DNA from: Cephalotus follicularis
Lineage: Eukaryota > Streptophyta > Magnoliopsida > Oxalidales > Cephalotaceae
Reading direction: 5' to 3'
DNA length: 64,000 nucleotides
NCBI GenBank assembly: GCA_001972305.1
Contig: BDDD01003378.1
Span: 83,661 to 147,660, forward strand
Shown: in pieces, positions 1-11,789 of the stretch
Layout: each line of letters opens with the position of its first letter
How positions within the stretch are numbered: position 1 is the stretch's first letter
The notes under the pieces: model-generated
The model's database searches: none
The model's input: only the letters and a program-made list of their open reading frames with translations
Told to the model about the DNA's origin: nothing
Translations under genes and position numbers: made by a program

Positions 1-130
1 TGATCCACTGGGCTATCTCAGTGACCCTCCTGGTTTAGCTCAATTGGTGACCCATTGGCTCATCTCAAAGATAGCCTTACTGGCTCATCTCGGTGGTTAT
101 CCCCATAGGGCTCATCTCGGTGGTGATCCA
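1..130. repeat. Short degenerate minisatellite at window start
   Basis: The phrase ggctcatctcggtggt recurs with 25-27 bp spacing (near 57, 82 and 109), preceded by more diverged copies. The unit resembles the ggtcatcttggtcggtgacc array at 54681-54790, so the two may come from one repeat family. No coding signal is seen. Confidence 0.5.
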
Positions 131-398
131 GTCCATTACATTACACTACACTGCATTACATTTTTCTACATTAACAGTACATTATCACTACAGTAACACT
201 ACATTTCTATTCACTATAAGGTCTGTCTTCCTTTCATTTCATTACACTATCATTTATTAATATTCCTACAGTTACATCCCTATTCACTCAATAATACATT
301 CCCTACTTAGGCGCAAGACATAACACACTTGGGTCGCTTACTGTAGCACTTGGGTGCACGTGTAGCACGCTAGGAATGCATGCAAAAGTAAGCTACGC
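131..398. other. Low-complexity AT-rich stretch, no gene
   Basis: Runs of attacatt/actacatt-like words fill 131-290, followed by unremarkable sequence with several GCATGC hexamers at the right side. I see no open frame, RNA gene or element end. Confidence 0.5.
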
Positions 399-1330
399 AT
401 GCTTAGATGCCATCTCAGTATACTAGGACGCATGCATGTGAAGGACGCACTACACTGGCGCATCCTCGGACGCATGTCCTCACACTCAAGCTACGAGAAG
501 AGAGCTCGATGCCTTGCATCCTTGGCACCTCGGCACCTCGGTACAGTGTGGCATCCTCAGTTACATGGCATGCTCAGGATGGAGAGTTCAGAAACCACGA
601 TGCATGCTCGGGATGCTCACAGGACAGTGCTCAGTGCCATCACAGTGGAGAGCTCGGCGATGTTGCGTGCTCAGGATGCATGCAGTGGAGGGCCATGCGC
701 AGCACCTCGGACACATGCCAGTGGAGAGCAATGGGTGGCACCTTGTACGTATCCCAATGGAGACCCATGGGCGGCACCTCAGACGCGTGCCAATGGAGAC
801 CCATGGGCGGCACCTCAGACGCGTGCCAATGGAGACCCATGGGCGGTACCTCGAATAAATGCTAGTGGAGATCCATGCGCGGCACCTCGGACGCATTCCT
901 GTGGAGACCCATGCGCGGCACCTCAGACGCATGCCAGTGGAGAGCCATGCACAGCACCTGGGACGCATGCCAGTGGAGAGCCATGCGCGGAACCTCAAAA
1001 GGTTGGGGGCTTGGCCATGCATGCTCGGACGCATGGCGTTAGAGAACTCAGACCTGTTACTTGGCATGCTCGGGACATGCAGAGGAGAGCTCGGCATGTT
1101 GGGCATGCATAAGAAAGTGGAGAGCTCGGCGCTGATGTATGGACATGCAGAGGAGAGCTTGGGAGGCATGCACTGGACGTACATGCTATGGAGCTCGGTA
1201 CATGGAAATCTCGACAGCAAGGCGAGCTCAGGCGCACAACGATAACGTGCTTGGGAGCAAGGCATGGCGCATTGCTCGAGTGCATATGTAATGGAGATCG
1301 GTACATGGCAAGCATGTGGGTATAGCGTAC
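399..1330. repeat. GC-rich 36-bp minisatellite with diverged flanks
   Basis: The core at about 660-1000 has a 36-bp period; ccaatggagacccatgggcg begins at 790 and again at 826. More diverged units built on gtggagagctcggc and GCATGC extend the array to both sides. Because 36 is a multiple of three and the unit lacks stops in several frames, long open frames appear on both strands (399-1112 plus, 588-1358 minus); they translate to 12-residue repeats and I do not call them genes. The region is clearly richer in G+C and CpG than its surroundings. Confidence 0.8.
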
Positions 1331-2030
1331 TTGGAGTATAAAAACGACGCATTTCCATTTACATAGTATTCACTAATCTAATTCCCATCGTTTGTAGAGG
1401 ATCACTTATTCATCTCAGTCATTCTACCTTATTCTGTCTAGAGTAATCACACTATTATAACATTCACAAACAATACACATAAAGAGCAGAGCATTGAGTA
1501 GGAAGTAGATCCTACTTTAAATCCTCTAGAGTTAATTATGCTTTCCCTTGCTCTGCCCAACTGCTACAATTTCTCCTTGGCCTCCAAGGTGATTCTTTCC
1601 TTTTCTCTTCCAAGGTTGGAGGTGAGGGGATTAATTGAGAATGGAGATAGGAGACAAGAATTCTCCAGATAACTCTCCTCTCCTTGTCTCTTTCTATCCA
1701 TTTACCAATAGCAGCCGTCCCACACTCTTTCTTTTCTTTTATAGCCAAAAAATAGAATTCTCTAGAATTCCCTAGACCATTTTTTCCATTTCTTCACTAA
1801 ATTGGGCTGAGGGCTAAGGAGGTCGGCCCAACACTCTCTTTTTCCTTTCTAATCCAAATCCAGCCCAATATTACTGCCATTTAAGCCTAATAACAATAAT
1901 AAATATTTCAATCCCAATTCTCCTTTTCTCTCCCTTGGACCATATTCGGTCCAAGGCTTCATTTATCCATTTATCACATTTCGGCCCAATTTTCCATTTC
2001 TTAATAATTATAAAAATTCAAAGTGTTACA
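1331..2030. other. Unassigned AT-rich intergenic or old-element DNA
   Basis: A TATA-like string (gtataaaaacg) lies near 1335. The rest is AT-rich, with pyrimidine-rich blocks and repeated gcccaat words near 1800-2000. A 70-codon minus-strand open frame (1536-1748) has no recognisable domain and sits in low-complexity sequence. I see no gene or clear element end. Confidence 0.4.
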
Positions 2031-3400
2031 CCAAACACCATACAGTTCATTCTAGGATCAATTGAGCATGTATATACAATTATAAAATAGATATGATACA
2101 ATAGAAAGAGCAAGCAGAATATACTCACAAAACGGAGCGGCTCCTTCTTTGTTGATTGTGGGTTCTAGCCTCCAAGAACAGTAGGCCTCCTAGGTATCCA
2201 CACCAAGATTTTATCTCCAACACGTGACTTTTCAAGTCTCACAACTCTTGATGTGTTTTACTATATTTTTCTTTGTTCTCCAAGAACCAGAAGAAAACAG
2301 TTGAGAGAATAGGAAGAGAATGTATGGAGTGTTTTTTTTAAGAGACGTGTTTAACAATTTTATTGCTAGATAAAACGCGTTAAACACTTATGTGTCAACC
2401 TGCTATTTTATGCAAGAATCTCATCTAGCATAAATAGCATTTCTTCCATTTATATTATTTTCCTTCCTTAATCGCATTAAGAATATTTAGTCTCATTAAA
2501 TATAATTAGAAAATAATATTCCATTCATTTTTCTCTCGTACGGTATCGAAAATATCGGCCTGTATTGTGTGTGACCCTATGGGTTCACTATTACGCTGGC
2601 CGCATGATTAAATTGTGACACTCACAATTATCCGATTAAATATTTATTATCACACAAAAAAATGTTATCTCAGACATTTCGAATTAAAACTCTTTTAATT
2701 CTTTTCTTTCAAGATTAATTATCAATTTAATCTCAGGCATCCTACAGGTGGACATTGACATCTAGCAATGCATAACGACCCCCAGGTAATATGAATTATC
2801 TGCGAACCACTATTTACAGGTACATGCATGTATAGTCCTTCCATTGACAATGCTCTGATTAAATCTAGGGTACGGATTATGTCAGACCCCAATACTTTAA
2901 TCTTTAGCCTCGTGACTATCTTTCGTCACCCTAAATAATATTAGAGGTGCCCCTCTAATATTCAACCAATGATGTCACGCTCTTGATATCATGGCTAGCC
3001 TGGTCAGACGCTTAATTGCTAACAAAAATCATCATGAGCATAATTTTCTTTTACTAGAAGCAATGGATTCATTATTGTGCGCTCACATGCCTCCATACAT
3101 AGGCATACTGTGTCCAACTAATGCCTGTATACACTTCATTGAATATGTATTTAAGCACCATCAAAACACAGCACCCTATGCACAAGACATCCAGTGACGG
3201 CTCATGTCCAAGGACCACATGCACTGCTGTAAAACTAGAAGTATGTTTGACATGTAAGTAAAACTCCATACAAAAATTCTATCAACAGTCACCTTCAGTG
3301 AACTCATTAATAAATTAACGAGCACCCTCGTAGTTGTAATAGCATCAACCATGCTAGTGGTGTGAGATCAGTCACCCTCTGCTTACCAATCTGATAGTAC
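2031..3400 (-). mobile_element. Probable Copia-type LTR or UTR fragment
   Basis: Noncoding AT-rich DNA. Its left part (pyrimidine-rich ttctccaagaacc and similar phrases near 2240-2310) resembles the 3' part of the LTRs of element B at 22480-22560 and 37800-37870. Two short open frames (2991-3197 plus, 3072-3269 minus) overlap on opposite strands and show no domain. I could not identify LTR ends, a PBS or a target-site duplication, so family and limits are uncertain. It could instead be an unrelated repeat. Confidence 0.35.
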
Positions 3401-3408
3401 ACACTAGT

Positions 3409-4660
3409 CTATCCGGGTTTACGAAGTCCCATGAGAAGAAGATTGTACACTGGCTGTCGGTCCCAATGGGGGCAGTGACCGTTGTGTATGATCAAATCCT
3501 CTCGGACGTGAACTCCGAGGACAATCTCTAGCAATGTGGTCGGAACCACCACAAACCAAGCAAAGGCCCAAAAACCGTCTACAGCTATCATAAGTGTGTT
3601 TGGTCTTCTGACAATGCACACAAGGAACCAAAGCACTCTGATCACCGGTCTCAGAAAATCTGGAAGGCGTACTCTGACTAGGTGCTGAAGATCTACCTCC
3701 ATGGCGCTCGTTCCTTGATTTTTTTCTCCTCTGGGAACGGGACAGGTTCCCACTATCCTGATTACTACCCTGAGACCTAGGAGAGGGACTACTATCAGTC
3801 TTCTGTGATTTCGCGCTGCCACTATCACTACCACTCTGCCAAGCGGGGGGAGCAGGCCTAGTACGGGTCGTCTCTCTCATCAGTTTAGCCTCACCTGCAA
3901 TGTCCTCAAGCTGCATAGCCCGAGAAGAAATATCTAATATGGAGGTCAGCCCCAAGGGTGTCAGGTGCCTCCTCAAATCCAGTCTCAGTCCCCTAAGGAA
4001 CTCCTTTGCCCTACGCTCTTGGCCTTCCACTAAGTATAGGGCAGATCGAGCTAACTGCATAAATCTTGACTCATACTCAGCAACTGTCATGCTTCCCAAA
4101 ACCAGGTTAGCAAATTCAATCTCTCTTCGGTCGGTCTCTACCTGAGGGTAGTACCTTGCATTGAATTCCCCTTTGAAGGCATCCCAAGAGCGGACTGTAC
4201 CATTCCTTGTCCAATCTGTGTTAACCATAGCCCACCATTGCTCAGCTTCTCCTTGGAGCATATACACTGCCAAAACCAATTTATGTTCATCATCACATCA
4301 CATGACCTTAAAGATCCTCTCCAAATGGGTTAGCCAAGACTCAGCAAGGGTAGAATCAGGAAGTCCTATAAATGCTGGAGGCTGCAACTTTAGGAAGCGG
4401 CTCAACCTGTCTTCCCTTCTTGGTCTATGTTCAACTCTAACCTGTTGGCGTCCTATCAGAGTATGTATCTGTGCCATGGTGGCACACAACTGTCTCCAAA
4501 CCTCAGGGTCAGCCCCGGCTGGTGGAGCATCAGGATCATACTCTGGAAAAACCTTACCAGGAGCCCGTTCATTAACAACAGGAGCAGGGGCAAGAGCAGG
4601 AGCATTCCTTCCACCTCGACGGCCATCCCCTATTGTTCATTGCTATAAGAGGCAACAATG
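3409..4660 (-). pseudogene. gag: Gypsy element C gag, frameshifted and truncated
   Basis: A Ty3/Gypsy capsid-nucleocapsid gene read right to left from the PBS at 4769. The N-terminal part (4489-4298) contains a gag-like stretch ending in ERIFKVM. A frameshift near 4290 moves the frame to 4279-3419, which carries the retrotransposon gag core (GEAEQWW near its start) and two Cys/His knuckles, CVHCQKTKHTYDSC and then CLVCGGSDHIARDCP (the second with CX2CX4HX4C spacing), in a Ser/Arg-rich tail. It would package element RNA into virus-like particles. No protease, RT or integrase follows; recognisable element sequence stops near 3400. The frameshift and missing pol make it non-functional. Confidence 0.8.
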
Positions 4661-4768
4661 GGATTATTAGATACAATCTCTTTCAATTTCAATATCAATC
4701 TCTATGCAAATCCATTCAGTCAATCTCAATCAACGCATTAATATACTTAACTAGCAGGCCAACCAATG

Positions 4769-4780
4769 TCTCTGATACCA
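4769..4780 (-). other. Primer binding site of element C
   Basis: The reverse complement reads TGGTATCAGAGA, 11 of 12 matches to the initiator-Met tRNA PBS of many plant retrotransposons. It lies 3 nt from the LTR start at 4784 and so fixes C as a minus-strand element with its 5' LTR on the right. Confidence 0.85.
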
Positions 4781-6024
4781 TTCTGTAACACACTGCGCCC
4801 GCAGGGCAGACACGTGGCATTACTCTCAATCCAAAAACAATACAATGGTCGGGAGTAGCAGTATAAAAATACAAAAAAACTTAAAACTTTGCAATACATA
4901 TCATTAAGCGGAAGATACAAAACAACAATCCATCTTTACAGTACAATACAATCCTTTACAATATAAATCTTTTAAAATATATTTATCAACTCTTCAATAC
5001 AGTACTATTAAGAACTCTGCCAGATCCAGACGAACCCCTCGGTCGATGGAATCTTCAATCCTTCAGTCCGTTGCTACTTGCTGCCCTACCTATGCCGCAC
5101 ACAAAGGTACAACACAGCCCCACCCCGAAGGATGGGGTTAGCCACACTGGCTAAGCAGAAACCTCATGCAGTATGTATGCATGTACAATGTGCAATATGG
5201 GTGACAATGTATGCAATAACAATATGCGGTGTACAATATCAATGCATGACATGGCAAATGCATATGTACAGTTGGCGATCAGACTACCCGTATGACAATG
5301 GCCCATAACAGAGCATACGGATAGGATCTATAACAGTCAGTCAATGGCAGACACTCAATGGTGGTGTATCAAACACCCAATAAATCAATCAATATCCTAT
5401 AAAGCATGTGACCTCGGGTCAGTACAATGTCAATCAATAGCAATGATCAATCCCATGGAATGTAGTCCTTCAAAAAAGGTGGGAGATCTATCTACGGTTC
5501 CCAAATTGATCAGGTCTGGGACTCATAGATCTTCCAGCCTATGGCTGGGTCAGTACAATGTCGATGAGCTACAATTGAGGAAGCTACTGATACCGTTAGG
5601 GAGCTACCCTCAAGGGAGCATTAATTGTCAATCAATTGGTACCGCTCGCCAGCTGATCAATACAATGCAGTAAATGAAACGATCGACGAAATAGGTGGAC
5701 AAAGTCAACAACCTAACATGCCGACACGAATCATCAGGTCGCTCTATAGGATTCATACAACACAATCAATCATGTCAGTACAATATCATTACAATGTCAA
5801 TAAGCAAAGTCAATGAGTCACGGTATCTAATGGAGGGTTGGGAATGTGCGTCCAACTTACCGACTTAGACTCACATCACTCATGACTCAAGCAATCAATC
5901 GGTCAGTACAATCATTAAAACCATTTTGAAACACTTGAGCACCTCAAGTGAGGCTCCAGTCAAGTGGAAATGTGAAAAGAAGTTGAAAACCAGCTTTAAA
6001 CAGTTAAAAACCCCATTCAGCCCG

Positions 6025-6350
6025 AAAGGCGTCGATGTCTTTGGAAAAAGACATCGATGCGTATCAGAGCATGCCTTTGAAAATGATAGAATAATGTCGA
6101 TGTCTTTTGTCTTTCTCAGTTAGCCAAAGACGTCGATGTACTTGGACAAGGACGTCGACGCGTTTCAATAAAAATGACCTGGGAATGCGCATCGATGTCC
6201 CGCGTCGATGCCTTTTCTAGGAAAAGACATCTCAAGGCAAAGACGTCGATGTCTTTCAAAGACATCGATGTCTTTGCTACGAAATCAAGGAGGTTGCATC
6301 CCAAAGCGAAAGACATCGATGTCCATGGGCAAGGGGATCGATGTCTTTGC
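6025..6350. repeat. Palindromic ATCGAT/GTCGAC motif cluster in C LTR
   Basis: About a dozen copies of forms such as aaagacatcgatgtcttt, aaagacgtcgatg and gacgtcgacgcg lie within 325 bp. The same cluster sits at the matching place in solo LTR L. Open frames here merely translate the repeats (DIDVF, TSMS). Confidence 0.85.
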
Positions 6351-6781
6351 TGGGAATGGCCGATTTTATGCAGAAAACCAGCAATTTTCAAGACAAAATA
6401 CAATTTAAAACCTTTCTTTGAAAACCAAGGTTTAAAATCAATCATTTAAGGTTAGTAAAACTTGTTACAACCTTCAAAATTCAGTTCAATCTCCCTAGAT
6501 CCATTAGAGCAAGGAAAATTAATGAAAACCCTAGTTTCACAATTTATTTCAATTTAATCATTCAATCACTCAATCAATCATGCATTTAAGCAATAGGAAA
6601 TTCAGGTAGGGAAGTCCTACCTTTAACAGAGCTTGAAAAGTTAAGCTTCCAATCAATCAATCGGTTGGGAAACTTGAAGAATCCACTGCAATCTTGCTCC
6701 AACCAAGGAAAGTTGAGACTTCAATTGTTGTTTTCTGTTTGAGATACAATCCAGAGCTGCTATGGAGGAGGAGGCTATCGG

Positions 6782-6788
<7 letters not shown>

Positions 6789-6828
<40 letters not shown>
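6789..6828. repeat. (GA)n microsatellite in C LTR
   Basis: About 20 uninterrupted GA units, equivalent to (CT)n on the element's sense strand. It lies about 80 bp downstream of the TATA-like box at 6904-6912, where plant core promoters and 5' leaders often have pyrimidine tracts. LTR L has the same tract at 54373-54410. Confidence 0.9.
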
Positions 6829-6832
<4 letters not shown>

Positions 6833-6903
6833 AGATAGGATAGGAGAAGGATAGAGAGAGGGAGAAGAATGAGTGAAATGAGAAAATGAGAATGAGAAAT
6901 TGA

Positions 6904-6912
6904 CTTATATAG
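6904..6912 (-). promoter_or_regulatory. Putative TATA box of element C
   Basis: The reverse complement reads CTATATAAG in the unique-sequence part of the LTR, upstream of the (CT)n tract. The identical box occurs in LTR L at 54473-54481. Confidence 0.5.
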
Positions 6913-7078
6913 TCAATTCGACCGACTATCCGAAACTCAGCCCAAAATCCCGATTATACATGCATTTAACCAATACAGTAACAATAGGTATAGGAAAACC
7001 TCAATTCAAAACAATTTGATACGGTCCAATACGGTACAGTATGCATGAACAGTACAAAAGGGAATTCGGGTCATCACA

Positions 7079-7878
7079 TTGGAAGACCTAAACATGGGGC
7101 CATATATGGTAATGAAAGGATTGAATTCAGGGAATTCAAATCCAAAAACACATTTTTCATTTCCTGGCATGATCCTTATCCAGCTTTTGAATTGTTAAAT
7201 CACTAGGTGATAATGCTGGATAAATGGATTAAGAAAATTATATGTCATGGTACCAAGAAAGCAAACAAAAGTATTTTGAATTCAGGGAATTAAAATTCAA
7301 ACGCGTTGTTATTGGCTGGATTGAACTCAATCCCGTTTTTAATGGGATTATACACTGGGTGATAAGGCTGGATGAAAACAACACTAAAACTAATTGAGAA
7401 AACATGGCAGTTTTCTTGTCTGGAAGATCAGGTTGTTTTCTAGAAAGAAAAACGACAGAGAGAAAGAAATATAGGAGAAAAAAAAAGAGAAACCATAATC
7501 CTTAACACCCCACCTTGATCTTGATAGGTGGAGTGTTGCTTTGTTTGAAGCCTTATTCTTCCTACCTTGATCCTAGATTAGGATTAGTTATATGGGATTG
7601 AAGGAGGCTAGTTTCTTGCTGTTCTGGAACTTTAAGATTCAGATTGGAATCTAGAAGGAAGGAGTTTGGTTGCTTGGTATAATTCTGAAACCTTCTTATG
7701 TTTAAATATTGTTTTGTTCGATTGGGCTTTGATTAGAGATCCTAGGACGTTTATGATCGTTTATGGAATTTGATTATAGGATGTTCATCTGCTTAGAGTC
7801 GACTTTGATGAAATTTAAAGTTGAACACCCCATGCATCTAACACCTAAAATGGTCATAAACCCATTATTTTTCTTGCA
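7079..7878 (+). mobile_element. 5' LTR of element A, 3' part only
   Basis: Nearly identical to the last 800 bp of A's 3' LTR (44560-45362), ending ttcttgca where the 3' copy ends ttcttaca. It is followed after 2 nt by a PBS. The beginning of this LTR is absent because Gypsy C lies directly to its left. Confidence 0.9.
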
Positions 7879-7880
7879 AT

Positions 7881-7892
7881 TGGTATTAGAGC
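7881..7892 (+). other. Primer binding site of element A
   Basis: tggtattagagc matches the initiator-Met tRNA PBS at 11 of 12 positions (C to T at position 7) and lies 2 nt after the LTR end. Confidence 0.85.
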
Positions 7893-7954
7893 GTACTAAC
7901 TGAACATTAGTGTCTGATGTTTGGTGGCTGTTTTGACATTGTGGCATCTATTTT

Positions 7955-8180
7955 TGTTTAACCGTCGAATGTTTTCTGTAAACCACTGACGGTTAGACTA
8001 AGCGCTGATGTTAAGCGCTGGCGGAAACATTAAGTGCTGATGGTTTGAGAAAATTGTCAACGCTTAAGGGTTTAAACTTCGACGGTTTGTTTAAAGCACC
8101 GAAGGTTACACAAAGCATCGACACGTCAACTAAAGCATTGGCGCTTAGCACGTAACCACCGACGATTACGGCAAACCAAC
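7955..8180. repeat. Palindromic GCGTCGACGC-type cluster in A leader
   Basis: Diverged copies such as aagcgctgatgttaagcgctggcgg, cttcgacggttt, aaagcatcgacacg and caccgacgattacgg begin about 75 nt after the PBS. The match to the core is weaker than in other clusters. Element B has a stronger cluster at the matching leader position (36935-37310). Confidence 0.7.
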
Positions 8181-9526
8181 ACTGCTTTCAATGGATAATT
8201 TGAAAGTTTTGAACCTAAAGGATTTAATCCCAGTGAATGCTAGATTTTAATTAATTTAGTTGGAGTTATAATACCTTTTGCCACATCTGTGAAAATTAAT
8301 TTGATTAGCCATCAACAATTAAAATTGTCTGTGTTTATTCAAAGTTTATATTAGATATAATTTTTGGATATCTTGTGCATGATGGTAGGATATGGGACTT
8401 GACCTAGTTTTCAGTTTCTTTTGTGGATGTCTAATTTGCTTTATTAATTTTATTTGGTTTGTAATAAGGTTGTCTGCGTGTACCATAATTCCTTATCTTT
8501 TTATTCCTGTCTAGGATAGGATTCTCTTCTCCCTGTAATTTGTATTCTCTTCTTTAAATGTATTTTTTTTCAAAGTTTTGTAACCAAATGGAGGAGAATC
8601 AAATGGAGATTGAAGAGGAACATCAAGGAAGTTGTAAGACCAAATGAAGACCATGAATGCATGGTGCATTATGTAATAAAGTAGAATTAAATAGTTCACC
8701 TAGGAGACCAAGTGATCACATTGGCTCGTGTGGATCACTTATAGTTTTGTCCCTAGCCTAGCCATTTTATTTTATGTTGGACATAGGGTGCATAAGATGG
8801 ATGGTCCAAACACGTCAACGCATGCAAATCCATAATTAATTGGAATTGGCTAATGAAACCAATGGATTAATGAAAGGCTTGGCTAATTAAAATGTGAGAC
8901 ATAAATTCCTCTAAAAATTTTTAATAATAAGTCACAACGCTAGGGACACAAGGAAGTGACTCGACGTGGCCTTCCACAGTTCTCGTTGAGTGGCATGGGC
9001 AAATTGTGGGCGGTCAAGCTATAGCTGAAGCTTGCAATCTGTCATATGCCATGTCAACGTCAGTGTTGGGCACTACAAGGAAATCACAATGTTTTACACT
9101 CAGACATGTACACGTGTGGGTGTCAAAACGTGTGTATTTCTTTGGGTATTGTGGGCATTGACTTGTACTGGCACTAATGGTTTGTCGAGCTATAGCCGAG
9201 ACCATATTGAGCTGGTAGGCCAAATCTATGATTGGATCTTAGACAGAAAGGGTCGGACCCTGGGCAGTGTAAATTGGCGAGCGGGCCTACCAATCGTAGG
9301 TATTATGGTTTGTCAAGCTATAGCTGAGGTCATAATATGCTGGGATAGATTCCAATCCCCACTAGGAGTTGGATCTCTCGAATTCCACATGGAGGTGTGG
9401 GATACGATTAGAATAGTGGGAGGAACCATGATCACTAAAGACCAAGTGTTATGATAATAACATAAAAAGTAGAATATTTGCTAATACCTTCTATTGTCTC
9501 TTTTAGGTTGATTATACTTTTCCAAA
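8181..9526 (+). other. Untranslated leader of element A with three repeated modules
   Basis: No open frame is supported. The segment is alignable by eye with the leaders of B (minus strand) and E. At 9014-9030, 9181-9200 and 9308-9330 a phrase of the type tttgtcaagctatagctgag recurs, with agctatag at 9017, 9188 and 9316. The same three-fold arrangement with similar spacing occurs in B and E, suggesting a conserved RNA feature. Confidence 0.6.
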
Positions 9527-10580
9527 ATGTTGGTAAGCACCGCTATTGCTAAAGTTCTTGTGACCAATAAGCTGGATGGACCAAATTTCCTTGATTGGCA
9601 GCGTGACATCAATGAAAATATCTTATGTGATGACAGAAAAACCCTCGACACTAGGTGACGATCCATCTCTAGAAACTCAAGCCGCTGTTGCAAAGTGGCT
9701 TGATGATCACGAGCAGGCTAGGTGCCTCGCTATAGCTGGCATGGTGCAAGAGCTACAGCGATAACACGAGCATATGGGGAGCCTTCGTGTTATACTTCTC
9801 CATCTCAGGGAGTAGTATGGTGCGTGGTCTAGGACTGCTAGGTTCAACCTCTCTCGTCTGCTTTTCTGGATGAAGATGGTTAAGGGAACTTCGGTCCACG
9901 AACATGGACGGAAGATGATAGATCTCATTGAGCAGCTGGCTCAATTAGATTGTAGTATGGATAACAATTTCTACATAGATATCGTTCTATCATCCCTCCC
10001 TCGGACATTCTCACAGTTTGTGTCAAACTTCCACATGAATAAAGTGGATCATTCATTGCCTGAGCTAGTGGCTATGCTCACAACTACGGAGGCAGATTTT
10101 GACATGGGTAAGTTAAAGTAAGTCGTGATGTTTCTTACCTCTTCTTCTAGGACAACCCAGAAACAGGGTGGATCCAAGAATAAGGGCAAGGCCAAAAAGA
10201 AGAAGAAGCCACTTGGAGTGGTTGGGGGGATTGCCAAGGAAAAGCTCAAACAGCTTGTGGAGGAAAAGGCTTGTTTCTTTTGTGGGAAGCAAGGCCATTG
10301 GAAAAAGGAATGCAAGGAGTTCCTAGCTTCCACTGCCAGTGCCTCTGGTTCAGGTACCTTTATCATCGAACTTCATCTAGCATACAATGTTAGTTCTACT
10401 TGGGTGTTGGACACTGGTTGTGGTACTAATATTTGTAATTATTTACAGGGACTAAGAAACACTAGGCAGCTAAGAGCTGAAGAAGCAGTGGATCTGCGAC
10501 TGGGTGATGGATCGAGGATCATCACTGGAGTTGTAGGAGTTTATGATTTGCATTTGTCAAGTGGTTATGTAATAAGTTTG
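9527..10580 (+). pseudogene. gag-pol: Element A gag and protease, 5' part of polyprotein
   Basis: Start ATG at 9527 opens MLVSTAIAKVL, matching the gag starts of B (35636) and E (58076). A small deletion with a frameshift near 9603 removes part of the conserved N-terminal block after DWQR. The frame resumes at 9576-9764, hits a stop, then continues at 9870-10121 and 10125-10580. Seen in order are the UBN2-type gag core, a Lys-rich linker, an intact zinc knuckle CFFCGKQGHWKKEC and the aspartic protease start with the catalytic triplet in VLDTGCG. The frame is cut at 10580 by element G and resumes after 20428. Proteins of this kind form particles and process the polyprotein; this copy cannot. 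Confidence 0.85.
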
Positions 10581-11654
10581 TGAAAAACCTCTATGGCAAC
10601 CTTAAACTAAAGAGATATTGTTCGCGGAAATAACAAAATCAAAAATGAAGCTAAACAACCATACAAGAACAAATAAAACAAATGTAAGTAAAGAGAGAAG
10701 GGATAGAGAGAGTGCAAACGAATTTATCGTGGTTCGGCAAAATCCGTACCTATATCCACTTTCTCAAGAACCCCTTGAGATTCCACTAGAGACCACTAGC
10801 AACCTTTGATTTCGGCTTACGGGTGCAAATCAAAGAAAACCACCTTACACTTGATTTTGTGTTTCGGGTGCAAATCAACTAAACACCTTACAAGGGTTCA
10901 CTCTCCTCTTCATAAAGAAAGATTTGTAATAAAGTTTTATGTTTACCAATTAACCACTTAAAGGTTTGATATGAAAGTGTTTGACCGACAAGCTTTGAAT
11001 GATTTGAAAGTTGAAGATGTCAAGCTCTTGTTCTTAGATTGTGCAAAAGTCCTTTTGATCTTTATTCTTGGCTTCAATTTATTGTATATTTAAGTTTCTA
11101 GATGTTATGGAGCTAATAGAGCCGTTGGAGAAGCATTGGAACTTGTTGTGTCTGAAACGGCCCTCAAAAAGTGGTCCAGTTAATTTCTGCCTGCCCAAAG
11201 CGTCGCCGGAGTAACACTATGCGTCAATGCTTATGTTATCATTATGTGTATGAATTTGAATTTCTCGCTCAGACCGTTGGCGCTTTGATTGGGTGTCGAC
11301 TGTTTGGCATAAAGCGCTGACGCTTTCCCTTGAGCGTCGACGCTTTGAGTTCTTCAATTGATTTTGCATGTCACTGTTTTTAACCGCAGATACAAGGCGC
11401 TGACGTCTTGGTCCAAACCACTGACGCTTTACATTAGACGTCGGCGCTTTGACCAGTTCATATCAACCACTAAGGCTTTGTCCAGTGCTCACGTCGGTTT
11501 ACACTCAAAGCGTCGGCAATTTTATTCCAACCGTCGGTGCGTTGAACATTTTTTGCACTATTTTATTTTGTTTATCTTTTCTTGCACAGAAATTAACAAT
11601 GTTAAATGCAAATTTATAATCGTTAAAACTCAGGATTGAGACTAAAAGTTAACA
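10581..11654 (-). mobile_element. 3' LTR of element G
   Basis: Runs from tgaaaaacctctatggc to aaaagttaaca on the plus strand (the element-sense copy starts TGTTAACTTTTAG). It aligns along its whole length with 19346-20423 and includes the phrase gtggttcggcaaaatccg, typical of this kind of LTR. Confidence 0.93.
11200..11535. repeat. Palindromic motif cluster in G 3' LTR
   Basis: Contains aaagcgctgacgctttccc, gagcgtcgacgctttgag, gacgtcggcgctttgacc and related copies. It is in U3 of the element, close to the LTR start on the element's sense strand. Confidence 0.85.
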
Positions 11655-11668
11655 ATCTCCCCCTTTTT
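11655..11668 (-). other. Polypurine tract of element G
   Basis: The minus strand reads AAAAAGGGGGAGAT directly before the LTR start TGTTAAC, as expected for the plus-strand DNA primer. Further similar tracts lie at 17030-17520. Confidence 0.8.
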
Positions 11669-11789
11669 AGATGATTACAAAAATTTGCTACATTAAGGAA
11701 AAAAAATTATAACAGTTCAAAACAAAAAGTACATTTGAATGATAAGATTTCCTTTGGATGCCAACTTAAAAACTTTAGATAATCTCCCC

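Larger units (their letters stand above)
4784..7078 (-). mobile_element. 5' LTR of Gypsy element C (about 2.3 kb)
   Basis: On the plus strand it runs from tgtaacacactgcgcccg to gggtcatcaca, giving TG...CA ends next to the PBS at 4769-4780. It is clearly homologous along its length to solo LTR L (52231-54670), sharing the (GA)n tract, a palindromic-motif cluster and the caatcaatcaat-rich middle. On the right it abuts the 5' LTR fragment of element A, matching A's 3' LTR from 44560 on. This implies that C inserted into A's 5' LTR. No matching left end or target-site duplication was found, so the left side of C has been lost or rearranged. Confidence 0.85.

Noticed and set aside
399-1358. Long overlapping open frames on both strands (237 and 256 codons) as possible genes
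   Set aside because: They arise from a 36-bp tandem repeat without stops, translate to simple 12-residue repeats, and several frames on both strands are open together.
2991-3269. Two short open frames in the LTR-like region
   Set aside because: They overlap on opposite strands, lack any recognisable domain and lie in noncoding AT-rich DNA.
6174-6449. Open frames rich in DIDVF/TSMS on both strands
   Set aside because: They are reading-frame artefacts of the palindromic motif cluster in the C LTR; the same artefacts occur in L at 53655-54031.
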